A stretch of DNA of 64,000 nt from Merluccius polli. Lineage: Eukaryota > Chordata > Actinopteri > Gadiformes > Merlucciidae. Every line of letters begins with the position of its first letter. The stretch's first letter is position 1. The position numbers and the translations under genes are program-made. Positions 34,301 to 45,300 of the stretch are shown piece by piece. Location of the stretch: assembly GCA_030340625.1 (NCBI GenBank), contig JAOPHQ010004277.1, positions 242,442 through 306,441 of the forward strand. The letters are read 5' to 3'. The notes beneath the pieces are model-generated. The model saw only the letters and a program-made list of their open reading frames with translations. It was not told where the DNA came from and did not search any database.

Positions 34301-34720
34301 AATAGCTACAGTTGATGCCATGAAAGCAACATCCAATGAGGCGTACAAGAAAGTGTACCGTTCAACATTTGGCAAGTGTAATGCACTTTGGAACAAATGT
34401 GGAAGATCCACCCTTACAGCAGAAACTGTTGAAGATGCTTGCTCCCTTCAGCTGCTGCGCCCAAATGCTACAAGGTGGAACTCCTTGTTCCTGGCAGTGG
34501 AAAGACTGCTGAGAATAATGAAATAAAAGGGAGAGGGGACCATTAGAGGCATCTGCACCAACTTAAAGGTTCCAATGTAAGTAAGAATTATGTATATTTT
34601 ATTGTTTTATTTCATCATAATTGAACATGAAGTCTTACGATTTATTTTTCCAATCCTTTTTTGGACAATAATAAGTTTCACATTGTATCCCAACTTCCAC
34701 TTATCATTGATCCATTTTAC
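31368..34720 (+). mobile_element. BED-type hAT element, 3' truncated
   Basis: It starts CAGTGTTGTAATGTAAC with the TAC/TTTACT-rich subterminal region typical of a large fish hAT family. It contains a two-exon transposase. The right terminus is not seen; the element is cut before the TTAA-flanked insert at 34725. The 1.6-kb intron (31934-33524) contains another MITE-like word, GGGTTGCCAACCGTCCCT, near 32667, and (TA)n near 33110-33180. Confidence 0.65.
31670..34526 (+). pseudogene. hAT transposase, two exons, stops inside
   Basis: Exon 1 runs from ATG 31670 to 31933 (donor GTAGGT). It encodes a BED zinc finger with CLFCLPRV and NLKKHIE. Exon 2 starts at 33525 after TTTTTCAG, in phase, and holds the hAT catalytic core: TTTDNGSNFIKAF and RCACHLLNLIATVDA, then an acidic insert and RPNATRWNSLF. 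TAG at about 33888-33890 and TAA at about 34524-34526 break it. A donor, GTAAGTAAG, follows at about 34577. The C-terminal dimerisation block is absent. Confidence 0.8.
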
Positions 34721-35110
34721 TTAAAGGTGCGCTATGCAACTCGGTTATTCCTCTGCTGTTTCTGGGTTTTCGCCGGAATTGGGCTCGCATTTCTCACTAT
34801 AGAGCTCCCCCTGCAGCTTCGGAATAGGCCTACAACACTGTCGTAAAAACTCATTGACAACGCCCCCCACCCCCCACTTCGATAAATAAATAGTAATACA
34901 CAACGAGAACCTGGATTCGGACCGCAAACAAACATGTGTGGTAGCAAGTCACTGCTAGGATAAACCCTCACTAGCTAGCAAGCTAGCCATGAAGCAACCA
35001 AGCTAAACACATACAGGGCTCACAATAAAACGGTCGAGCAAAACACATTGTTCAACAGACTCTCAAACCACAATACAAAAACGAAGTTCACCCAAGGGTA
35101 GGCTACTTAC

Positions 35111-35292
35111 AATTTCAGCAGCAAGACAGCCAAGTCGGCGTCCGTTTTGCATTCTTCCGAGTCTCTCAGTTGACGCCATTCCGCATAAGCTCGCCCTATG
35201 TTCACTCGTGTCTGGTTTCTTTGTTTATCATAATCCTTTCTCTTATTCTTCGATTCCTCCGACCTTCCCCTCTTGGGTCTTGATGGATCCAT
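35111..35292 (-). CDS. First exon of a TTAA-element protein, copy A
   Basis: ATG at 35292 opens about 60 codons starting MDPSRPKRGRSEE, very basic, with NIGRAYAEWRQLRDSE and then KTDADLAVLLLKL. It ends at a perfect donor (GTAAGT on the minus strand, 35110-35105). The NIG..F/Y..WR.LR...DA..A..LL pattern is one I associate with an N-terminal domain found in many dispersed fish proteins. The peptide is identical to that of copy B. No later exons are seen, so this is a stranded exon. Confidence 0.55.
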
Positions 35293-35410
35293 AGTGGATT
35301 TGTCGATTGATCCAGAATTCTTCTTCTTCTTCTTCTTCTTTGGAGTTTTACGGCAGCCGGCATCCAAGAAGTTGCATTGCTGCCATCTATGGTACTAGCA
35401 CCTTAGTGCA

Positions 35411-38400
35411 CTATATTCTGCTGAACAGTCCAGTGTCCTTTAAAAATGTGAACAGATATCTTTTCCCTCTCCAACTTGATCCTACTTCTAAAATACTCTT
35501 CAAAGAAACTTCTTCCAAACCAATTTCTCTCAAATCTCTTATCAGATCTTGTCTTTGGCGGTCATATTTTCTACAAGAAATCAAAACATGCTGCACCGTC
35601 TCAGGTTCCTGACATGAACACAAGCCATTCTGATGTTTCCCTAAAACAAATAAAGTGTTATTCAGACATGTATGACCAATCCTCATTCTAGAAATAATAA
35701 CTTGTTCCTTACGTGTAAATCCTTCACTTTTACAAACATTAATTGACTCAGTTACTCTACTATTTAATGAGAATAGGTGCCTCCCTTTATTTTCTTGTTC
35801 CCAAAATTGTTGCCATTTTAAAATAGTTTTCTGCCACACAATACTTTTACCTTCCCCCTTGGACAAATTTATATCAACATCTATAATTTCCTTTTTTGCA
35901 GCTTCCTTAGCCAATTTATCAACCTTCTCATTTGCTGCAATACCCACATGTGCTGGGACCCATACAAATGATATTTCCACCCCTCTCCTTTTTACATCTC
36001 TAATTGCCAGAAGAATATCATAAATAAGATCTTGCCTACTTTTTGACAATCCCTTCCCAATACTATTGATAGCTGACACAGAGTCACTGCATATCAAAAC
36101 GTTATGGTTCTGTATCTGCTCAGTCCATTGCACTGCCATCAGGATTGCATACAATTCTACTGCAAACACACTCAAATAATTTGAAGTTCTCTTAAAAACT
36201 TGGGCATTCCATCTCTGAACAACAAAAGCTGCACCTGTAGCACCTGTCTCTTGGTCTTTTGACCCATCAGTGAAAATTAATATATGCTCCTGATACCTTT
36301 CTCCTACATGACACTGGAATTCATGTACCAAATTTGACTCAGGATTTCGTAACTTAGTCTCAAGAATCTCTAGATCTACCTCTGGGACCTCCAACTGCCA
36401 TATAGGAACTATTGGCCACAGCACTCCTGGACAAAAGTTCTGGTCACTTATAGACATTTCCTGTGCCAATGCTTCCCCAGTCCATCCAAAACTTGGAAGT
36501 CTTACTACCCCTCTCTCCCAGCTTGCCTGGATTGCAATTTTAACTGGATGATCACACCTTTGACCCATCAAGTTGACCCAGTAGTTAGCCTGAAGCTGTT
36601 TTCTTCTAACCCAAAGTGGCATTTCTCCTGTTTCTACCTGCAAGGAACAAACTGGAGAAGATCGCACTGCTCCTGTACATATTCTCAGTGCCTTAGCTTG
36701 AACAATATCTAATTCAGTTAAAACTGATTTGGCTGCAGATCCATAAACCAAACACCCATACTCAATTCTGGCTCTAATTAAATACACATATATTTGCTTC
36801 AAAGAAGCTACATCTGCTCCCCATTCTGTTCCAGCAAGACATCTCATTAAATTCATTACTCTTTTACATTTGTTCACTACATTCAGTATATGAACCCTCC
36901 ATGTAAGTCTTGTATCAAGCCACACACCAAGAAACTTAAAACTTTTAACCCTTTCCAAATTCCTTCCATATAACTTCAGTTTTAAATTTTCATCTATTTT
37001 CTTCCTAGTAAAAAACACAACCTTAGTCTTCTCAATAGAAAATCTAAAACCCCATTTCCTTCCCCAATCCTCCACTAGGGTTAGAGCCTCCTGTACCTTT
37101 TTCAGGATATACTTCACATTCTTTCCCCTTTTCCATAGACTACCATCATCTGCAAATAGTGACTTCCCAATCTCAGGGTGGACATTAGAAAAAACATCAT
37201 TAATCATTATGTTGAATAGCAATGGACTAATAACACTACCTTGTGGTGTCCCATTTTCTACCAAACATCTTCTAGATATTTATTTCCCTATTCCCACCTG
37301 TATAGTTCTACCATTTAAAAAGTCCATTACCCAATTAAACATATTTCCCCCAATTCCTAGCATATGCATTTTAATTAAGAGACCTTCTACCCATAACATA
37401 TCATACGCTTTTTCCACATCTAAAAATACTGCCACAACAGTTTCTTTCTTTATCTGAGCTTTTCTTATTTCATCCTCAATACATATGATTGAATCAATAG
37501 TACTTCTCCCCTTTCTAAAACCACTCTGATACCCAGCCATTAACACCCTTTCCTCCATAAAGTGCATCATCCTTCCATTGACCAACCTTTCCATTAACTT
37601 ACCTAAGTGAGAAGTTAGCGCTATTGGCCTATAATTTGCTGGATTACTAGCATCTTTTCCTGGTTTCTTTATTGGAACAATAACCGCCTCCTTCCACCCT
37701 GCAGGAATTCTTCCCTCCTCCCACACTTTGTTAAATATATTTAAAACCTTCTGAATCCCCTCATCACTTAAATGTCTCAACATACAATAACAAATTTCAT
37801 CTTTACCAGGAGAAGAATTCTTACACTTATCCAATGCATTTCATAATTCTCTCAGTGTAAATGGAACATTATATTTATCCTCTAACCTTTCTTTCCTTTG
37901 AATAACTTCAGTATATAAACTCCTTGTTTCTTCCCTACCCCTTCTTTCTTCTTCTGATAGAACTATGTACCTTACTCAGTGTATTCACCATCATTTCTAC
38001 CTTCTCTAAATTTGATACAGCCACCTGATCCCCATCTGAAAGGATTGGATAATTCCACTCTCTCCTATTACCTTCCATTTTCTTAATCATTCCCCACACA
38101 TCATTTAAATTAATAGTACTTCCAATTGAACTACAAAAACTCCTCCAGTATGATCTTTTCCTTTGCCTTATGACCCTTCTCACTACTGCCTGTGCTTGCT
38201 TATACTCAATAAAATGTTGAAAAGTCCTTTTTAACCTTCTCAAGGCTCTATTCATTTCCTTAACTACCTCATCACATTTAACATTCCACCATGGAACCGC
38301 TTTCCTCACTAGTTTCCCTGAACTTTTTGGTATGGTATCCATTGCAGCCATATAAATACTCTGTCTCAATTCACTTTCATTTCTTTCAATATCATTTGTT

Positions 38401-39173
38401 TCTTGGACTGAACTAATATACAAATCACTTGTTTCTGTAAATCTCTCCCACTCTGCCTTTTTAAAAATCCACCTTCCATGACTATCTTCTGCACTCACTC
38501 TTACATCAACATCCAGCTTACATTTAATTGGGTAATGGTCACTTCCAATAGTACCTTCTCCATGTACTTCCCACTCACACTTTGGAGCCAGTCTACTAGA
38601 CAAAAAGGTAAGGTCTAATACTGACTCTTTACCAGTTCTGACGTCAATCCTAGTCCTTCTTCCATCATTTAAACAAACTAAGTTCTTATCATTCATTACC
38701 TCCTCAATCACCTGTCCATTTTTATCTGTCTTCTCCCCTCCCCACAGTGTATTATGAGCGTTAAAATCTCCACACCATACAACATTATCCCTATCCTGTC
38801 CTTCTATTTTCTCTAACTCATTTAATTCTAGCTGTTTACAAGGATTATAATAATTTATTACCACAACTTTCTTTTTATCTGCCCATACTTCCACTACCAC
38901 ATATTCTTGCTCCTCCCCTGTACCCAACAACCTATATGGTATACCCTTCCTTACAAAAGTAGCACATCCCCCACCACTTCCTTGTTCTCTGTCTCTTCTA
39001 ATGACCATATAATTAGATAAAACAAAATCAAATCTTGGTTTTAACCACGTCTCTTGAATACATATTACATCTGGCTTTACACTTCTGCTATCTACAAACT
39101 TCTTAAAATCTTGACCATTTGCCAACAGACTCCTTGCATTCCATTGTAAAATGAACATAATAAATAAGATCAT
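35411..39173 (-). pseudogene. LINE ORF2: endonuclease, RT, RNase H; broken
   Basis: ATG at 39173. The AP-endonuclease part (39173-37935) has ICIQETWL, WCGDFNAHN and GSDHYPI. The RT part (about 37870-36900) has YRPIALTSHLGKLMERL, FRKGRSTIDSI, GTPQGSVISPLLF and FADD. A Cys-rich connection follows. RNase H (about 36300-35890) has IFTDGSKD, AVELYAILMAVQ and SDSVSAI. The C-terminal region ends near 35411. Lesions: a frameshift between 37960 and 37870, TGA near 37842 and TAA at 37280. The domain order matches I-clade LINEs. Confidence 0.88.
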
Positions 39174-40297
39174 CCTTTACCTACTTCCTGGCTTGACTGA
39201 ATCACAAGACAATCTCTTATTTCCTCCCATTTTAAGTCTATCATGCCCAAATGCTGAATTGCTGCCTTTGCTATAATTTGAATCCTTTCAGTTTTAGATT
39301 TGACCTCAGCTGTTGCATTAATTACCCCTGCAATAAAGATAACTAAGTCCCTCTTTTCCTCCCATTCCCTTTTCTCCTTCTCTCTAACATGTTCTTGTCT
39401 CTGAGCCCATACCTTGCTTGTTTCTATTTCCCCACTAATATTTCCCTTATTCACCTTCTTTGTTTGCTCCACTCTTTTAACTGCTTCTGCATAAGGAACT
39501 CTATCCTTCCTTTTTACACTTTGAATCTCAGTCTCCCTTCTCATTACTTCGCAACCCCAGTATGCTGCACTATGTCCCCCTCCACAATTACAACACTTAG
39601 GTCTTACCCCCTCACCACACTCCCCATAATCATGCTCCCCTCCGCATTTAGCACACCTTTGCGTACCTTTGCACAATTTTGCTACATGCCCAAACTTCTG
39701 ACATTTATAACATCTTATTGGCTTCTGAGTGAACTCTCTTACCCTGTATCTCATATATCCAAAGTAAAGCTCTGTAGGCAATTCTTTTGAACTAAACTGT
39801 ATCAAAACTGATTCGGATTCCACTTTCTCAACCCCCTTGGTTAAACGCTTTGCACTCTGAACAGAATCACACTTTTCTTTTAAGTTTTTAACCAGCTCCT
39901 TCATTTCAATTGCTAAAGGGATCCCATAAATTACTCCTTTACTTCCTTGTTCACCCACTTTCACCACCTTTACTACCGCTGTTTTCCCAACAGCTTGCAG
40001 CTTTAAAGCTCTTCCAACCTGCTCTTCAGAGATACATCCAATTAATAAATTGCCATCATTTAGAACTCTAGCATACTTAACCTCGCCAACCTGATTCTTA
40101 ATTATTTTCGTCAGTTTTAATGGATCCAAACCTTTCACTCCTGACTCTCCAAACCTCACAACAACACTCCATTTCACCTCACTATCCACTGATTCCTGCA
40201 ATCCTCTAACCCGCTTTGCTTTATTTATCCTCCTTACATGCCAGTTACCCTCATCTTGATCCAAATCATCCATACTATCTTCAAGATTGTCTGCCAT
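39170..40297 (-). CDS. LINE ORF1, nucleic-acid-binding protein
   Basis: ATG at 40297 opens 375 codons, intact. The N-terminal half is basic and charged. The middle holds an RRM-like stretch (about residues 90-170) with VIYGIPLAIEMKELVKNL. Three cysteine knuckles follow: CYKCQKFGHVAKLC, CAKCGGEHDYGEC and CCNCGGGHSAAYWGC. The C-terminal third is Lys/Glu-rich. ORF1 proteins coat the LINE RNA. Its stop overlaps the ORF2 start as ATGA (39173-39170), implying coupled reinitiation. Confidence 0.85.
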   Translation of the reverse strand: MADNLEDSMDDLDQDEGNWHVRRINKAKRVRGLQESVDSEVKWSVVVRFGESGVKGLDPLKLTKIIKNQVGEVKYARVLNDGNLLIGCISEEQVGRALKLQAVGKTAVVKVVKVGEQGSKGVIYGIPLAIEMKELVKNLKEKCDSVQSAKRLTKGVEKVESESVLIQFSSKELPTELYFGYMRYRVREFTQKPIRCYKCQKFGHVAKLCKGTQRCAKCGGEHDYGECGEGVRPKCCNCGGGHSAAYWGCEVMRRETEIQSVKRKDRVPYAEAVKRVEQTKKVNKGNISGEIETSKVWAQRQEHVREKEKREWEEKRDLVIFIAGVINATAEVKSKTERIQIIAKAAIQHLGMIDLKWEEIRDCLVIQSSQEVGKG

Positions 40298-40733
40298 GAT
40301 AAAGAATATAAGCAAGTGTACCGTATACCGGACCTATACAGGCCGTCGGCCGATACCGTTCAGACCACTTGTCACGCACCAGCCCCTACTCGGTAACAAA
40401 AACCCAAAGGATGATCCAGAATTGCCTTGCAACTGACTCTTTATATTCAGCCGGACCCATGTTTGGCACCCCCGCCCAGGTCTACCGTAAAGCAGTGAAA
40501 CTACAATCTGACTACATTTTCGAGGCGCGATTGGATACTTCCGCTGAGTCACATCCGTAAGTGGGCGGGACGGCCACATGAAGTTGCATGTTCTGTTTTT
40601 CCGCGGGGAACCAACAGGGGGAGATGAAACACCCACCAAACAACCCAGAAAGTGTTGTAGAACGATCAGAACGACTCTCAACCTGCATGGTTAAGGTTAT
40701 TTTTGATAAACGAGTTGCATAGTGCTTCTTTAA

Positions 40734-41350
40734 TAACTAACATTTAAAAAAAAAAATCTTTTCCACCGGAAGCGATCACATATTTGATTTTGTAGTATTT
40801 GCGAGCACTTCCTGTTCAGACAGCAGACCTGAGCCGAGGAGAAGAGCGGGAAAATAATTGACCGGAGGATAACACACTGCGCAATTGAGTTGTGAATGTA
40901 AGTAGTCAACATAAAACTTGCTTGAATGTTTGTTTCTGGTAGTTCAACGTGTTTTTAAGACGGACAAAGTGAGTCACGTTAGCAATGTAAAACGGTTAAC
41001 CGTTAGGTTAGCAAGCTAGGTTGGCGGCCGTAGCGGCTAACCTAACCCCCGCCGCCGGTCGTAGGTCCGGGGTGCGTTACGTTCGCACGCAAACCCCCCC
41101 GCCCCCTCCCGCCGGTCGTAGGTCCGGGGTGGGTTACGATCGCGTCCACCCCCCCCCGGACTTAACGGTTAACCGTTAGGTTAGCTTAGGTTACCTAACG
41201 GTTAACCGTTAGGTTAGCTTAGGTTAGCCGCTAACCTAACGGTTAACGGCTCGTAACCCACACTTTGAGAAACGCTGGGCTAACTGAAAGCTATTCTCTG
41301 CAAGTTGAATTAGCTGGTTGAATTATATATATATAGATATATATATATAT
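40734..41350 (+). promoter_or_regulatory. Spacer between the twin elements: candidate promoter and 5' exon
   Basis: ETS-like words, ACCGGAAGCG (40766-40775) and CACTTCCTG (40805-40813), are followed by a purine-rich stretch and a strong donor, TGTGAAT|GTAAGT at 40897/40898. This looks like a TATA-less promoter with a short untranslated first exon. The nearest plus-strand acceptor is at 47771 in front of the zinc-finger pseudogene. From 40980 to 41250 there are GC-rich tracts and tandem palindromic words, ACGGTTAACCGTTAGGTTAG. The exon assignment is inference. Confidence 0.35.
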
Positions 41351-41687
41351 TTAAAGAAGCACTATGCAACTCGTTTATCAAAAATAACCTTAACCATGCA
41401 GGTTGAGAGTCGTTCTGATCGTTCTACAACACTTTCTGGGTTGTTTGGTGGGTGTTTCATCTCCCCCTGTTGGTTCCCCGCGGAAAAACAGAACATGCAA
41501 CTTCATGTGGCCGTCCCGGCCACTTACGGATGTGACTCAGCGGAAGTATCCAATCGCGCCTCGAAAATGTAGTCAGATTGTAGTTTCACTGCTTTACGGT
41601 AGACCTGGGCGGGGGTGCCAAACATGGGTCCGGCTGAATATAAAGAGTCAGTTGCAAGGCAATTCTGGATCAATCGACAAATCCACT

Positions 41688-41869
41688 ATGGATCCATCAA
41701 GACCCAAGAGGGGAAGGTCGGAGGAATCGAAGAATAAGAGAAAGGATTATGATAAACAAAGAAACCAGACACGAGTGAACATAGGGCGAGCTTATGCGGA
41801 ATGGCGTCAACTGAGAGACTCGGAAGAATGCAAAACGGACGCCGACTTGGCTGTCTTGCTGCTGAAATT
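41688..41869 (+). CDS. First exon of a TTAA-element protein, copy B
   Basis: ATG at 41688, the same basic ~60-residue peptide as copy A (35111-35292), ending at donor GTAAGT (41870). Identity between the copies implies recent spread. Later exons are absent here too. Confidence 0.55.
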
Positions 41870-42181
41870 GTAAGTAGCCTACCCTTGGGTGAACTTCGTT
41901 TTTGTATTGTGGTTTGAGAGTCTGTTGAACAATGTGTTTTGCTCGACCGTTTTATTGTGAGCCCTGTATGTGTTTAGCTTGGTTGCTTCATGGCTAGCTT
42001 GCTAGCTAGTGAGGGTTTATCCTAGCAGTGACTTGCTACCACACATGTTTGTTTGCGGTCCGAATCCAGGTTCTCGTTGTGTATTACTATTTATTTATCG
42101 AAGTGGGGGGTGGGGGGCGTTGTCAATGAGTTTTTACGACAGTGTTGTAGGCCTATTCCGAAGCTGCAGGGGGAGCTCTAT

Positions 42182-42390
42182 TGTGACACTGCCACAAGTG
42201 TGAGTAATTCTATCCCTGTTACCCATGCTTTTACTTTGGGGCTATGCATAGTTTCCTGTTGCCTGTGTCCTCTGGGGGCAGCCAAGATCACAGGTGGAGG
42301 GGTGTGGCCTAGGGAACAAAGGAGAGAATTGTTTGGGGCGGGGGAGACAAAATGGAGGAAAGGGGAAAATGCTGGGGGGATAGAGAAGAG
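42182..42390 (+). repeat. Ty3 5' LTR remnant
   Basis: These ~200 bp match the start of the 3' LTR (46476-46680) with almost no change. Similarity fades in an AG-rich stretch (GAGAAGAGAG versus GGAAAGAGAG) near 42380-42400, which may be the microhomology where the deletion joined LTR to gag. Confidence 0.85.
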
Positions 42391-45300
42391 AGCCTCAGAG
42401 GATATGTGGACCAAAGGTTTGAGGCTTTTGAGGAAACAGTGAATCAAGCCTTAACTCGGATGGAACAGGCAATGGTGAATTGCATGCTGAGGAGGGACGA
42501 GAAATGGAAGAGAGAACTAAGTAAGCTGAAAGTCACCAGTACACCCCAAACACCTCGAACAGTCCCGCGGTGGTCACTTGATGTTAGTGATATCACAAGG
42601 GGGGACTCGTCTGTTTCCCAATCAGGGTATGCTAAGCCCCCTGTCCGGATCATGTTTCCATGTTTTGGAGAAAACAGAGATGCAACGGAGGTCTTCAACT
42701 TCGTGGAGCAATGTGAAAACTTTTTGTCTCTTAGGCCCCTATCTAACGGAGAACTTATGGCTTCCTTGACAGCAGTACTCACAGGCCCGGCCAGAAGCTG
42801 GTGGATGGCAGAAAAGGCTAGAGTGAGAGACTGGAAGGACTTTAAAGCTGCTTTCCTGAATGCCTTTTTACCCACTGACTACATGACTGAGGTGGAGGAA
42901 AAAGTGAGGGCCTTGGTCCAGGCTCCCGACCAGTGTCTTAGGGACTTTGCGTATGATTATAGGGCATTGTGCCTGAAGTGGAAACCAGATATGACAGAGA
43001 CTGAGATGGTTAGAAGGATAATGAACAACTGTAATCCCTCCTTAGTCAGCAGCTTGCGAGGCACCTGTCATACAGTGGAACAGCTAGTCAAAGTGGGGTC
43101 AATGGTGGAAAGAGACTGGGCAGCCAAAAAGGAGTATTGGGCTAAAGTGAACAGCCAGAGACTCCCTGAAAGGCCCAAGACAAAACAGGCCCAGAGACTC
43201 CGAGATGGCCAAGACAGCACTCCCTCTCATCACATGGCCTTAGCCGAGGTTGAACCTCCACCCCTTTTGGTGGTCCCCATGGAAACTCGGGGCTACACAG
43301 GGGAGGCTGTTGTGGATACAGGCAGCACCTACACTCTAATGCAGAACAGCCTGTGGCAGCAGCTGTCGAGACCAGGGGAAAGGATGGTCATAGGGGAGGA
43401 CCGGCCCTTTGTGTTGGCGGATGGGAAAGCACACACTGCCATGGGGATGGTGAAGCTGGCGTACGTTTGGCATGGCTCGGTCTGGGCTGTCGAGACTTAC
43501 ATCATGGACGACAGACACCTGACCTTCCCCCTGATCCTAGGGTTGAACTTCATGGTGAGGACCGGGGTTGAGATTAATGTGGCCGAACGCAAGTACGGAC
43601 TTAAGGTGAAAGGGAGATGGACATATTTCCACTTTCTTAACCGGGGGCTTGGCCAGTTGGCCTGGACTCCCAAGATGCTTTCCCATGTCAACCTATATGT
43701 TGCTATGCCTTTTCCCCAGGTAGTTGGGCTTCCCCAGGGGCAATCCGCTGCGCTCCAGGACTTGGTGAAGTGCCTGCCTGAGGAGGTGCAACCTCTAATC
43801 CAGAAGTGGACCTCAGTCTGCTCAGAGAAGATTGGTAAAACCACTGTCATCAAACACTCCATCCCCACAGTGGATAACATTCCAGTGCGCTCCAGAGCTT
43901 ACCGGGTTTCACCAAAGAAAAAGGAGATCATTAAAGACCACGTGGAGAGAATGCTAAAGGATGACATCATTGAGCCGTGTCACTCCCCTTGGGGAGCTCC
44001 CGTGGTCCTGACAGATAAAGCTGATGGGACCCCGAGATTTTGCGTGGATTTCAGAGGTCTGAATGCCAAAACGCCACAGGATGCCTATCCCATGCCTTTG
44101 ATTCACGATATCCTGGAGTCTCTGCATGGAGCTGAGTGTTTCAGCACTCTGGACCTTCGGTCAGGGTACTGGCAGGTGGACATGGAAGAGGAAAGCAGGG
44201 ACAAAACGGCTGTTGTGACTCCCTTTGGCCTGTTTCGTTTCAAGGTTATGCCGTTTGGTCTTAAGAATGCTGGAGCAACGTTCCAAAGGCTGATGGAGAG
44301 GGTCCTCGAGGATCTGAGGGGGGACATTTGTTTCGTTTACATTGATGATATCATCGTATACTCCCCCAGCCGCCAGCAACATCTTAAAGATCTGGATGCG
44401 GTTTTCAGCAAACTACATCATGCCAACCTGACCTTGAACCTGAAGAAGTGTCATTTCTTCAAGTCTCAGCTGAAGTTCCTGGGCCATGTGGTCTCAAGGG
44501 AAGGAGTGGAGATTGATCCCGATAAGACGGCGGCGGTGACACACTACCCAACTCCCACGAACATTCCATCACTGAAGAGATTCCTGGGGCTCGTCGGCTG
44601 GTATCATAAGTTCATACCCCACTTTGCAAACTTGGCAGCTCCTCTGAACCGGCTGCAGCGTAAGGGAGAAAAGTGGGAGTGGACTGCAGAGTGCCAGCAG
44701 GCCATGGAAAAGCTGAAAGCTGCCCTAGAGAATCCTCCAGTCCTCGCCCAACCCAACCTATCCCTCCCTTTTCAGGTTCACACTGATGCTAGCTCCGTGG
44801 GCTTGGGTGCAGTCTTGACCCAATCCACCTCAGAGGGAGACCAGGTAATCGCCTATGCATCCAGAGGTCTTAAAGGGGCAGAGTGCAATTACTCTACGTC
44901 TGAGAAGGAGTGCCTGGCAGTAGTGTGGGCGGTAGAAAAGTGGGAGCACTATTTGGAAGGAGTTTCATTTGAGGTGTACACCGACCATGCAGCCTTGTCA
45001 TGGGCCTTCAACACCCCCAAGACAACCTCGAGGTTAACGCGTTGGACCCTGAGGCTTCAGCGCTTCCAATTTCGGGTCCATTACCGTAAGGGCTGCATGA
45101 ACACTGTGCCGGATGCTCTTTCAAGGGCTGCAGAACCACTGAGTGAAGTGGTGATGGCTTCCTGTGTGGATCCCAAAGCTGGATCCTGGGCCACTGACCT
45201 CCCTACTTCGCTTGCAGAAATTGCGCAGGCCCAAGCCCTCGATGACTATGTGCACGAAGTAAAGGACAAGGCAGCACCAGGCGTGCAGCAGGCTGATAGG

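Larger units (their letters stand above)
35320..40411 (-). mobile_element. Full-length I-clade-like LINE
   Basis: A 5092-bp LINE on the minus strand is inserted into copy A. A perfect 12-bp duplication, TGATCCAGAATT, flanks it (35308-35319 and 40412-40423). The 3' end is a (GAA)n run. ORF1 has zinc knuckles, and ORF2 has an AP endonuclease, RT and RNase H. RNase H in ORF2 points to the I/Nimb group rather than L1, L2 or RTE. ORF2 carries stops and a shift, so it is inactive. Confidence 0.9.
34725..40729 (-). mobile_element. TTAA-flanked (Kolobok-like) element, copy A, split by a LINE
   Basis: Ends AGGTGCGCTATGCAACTCG and CGAGTTGCATAGTGCTTCT form ~19-bp imperfect inverted repeats. Perfect TTAA duplications lie at 34721-34724 and 40730-40733. 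TTAA insertion with ends not starting CCC fits Kolobok better than piggyBac. Without the LINE the element is about 905 bp. It keeps a first coding exon on the minus strand (35111-35292) but no downstream transposase exons. It is the inverted twin of copy B at 41355. Confidence 0.75.
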
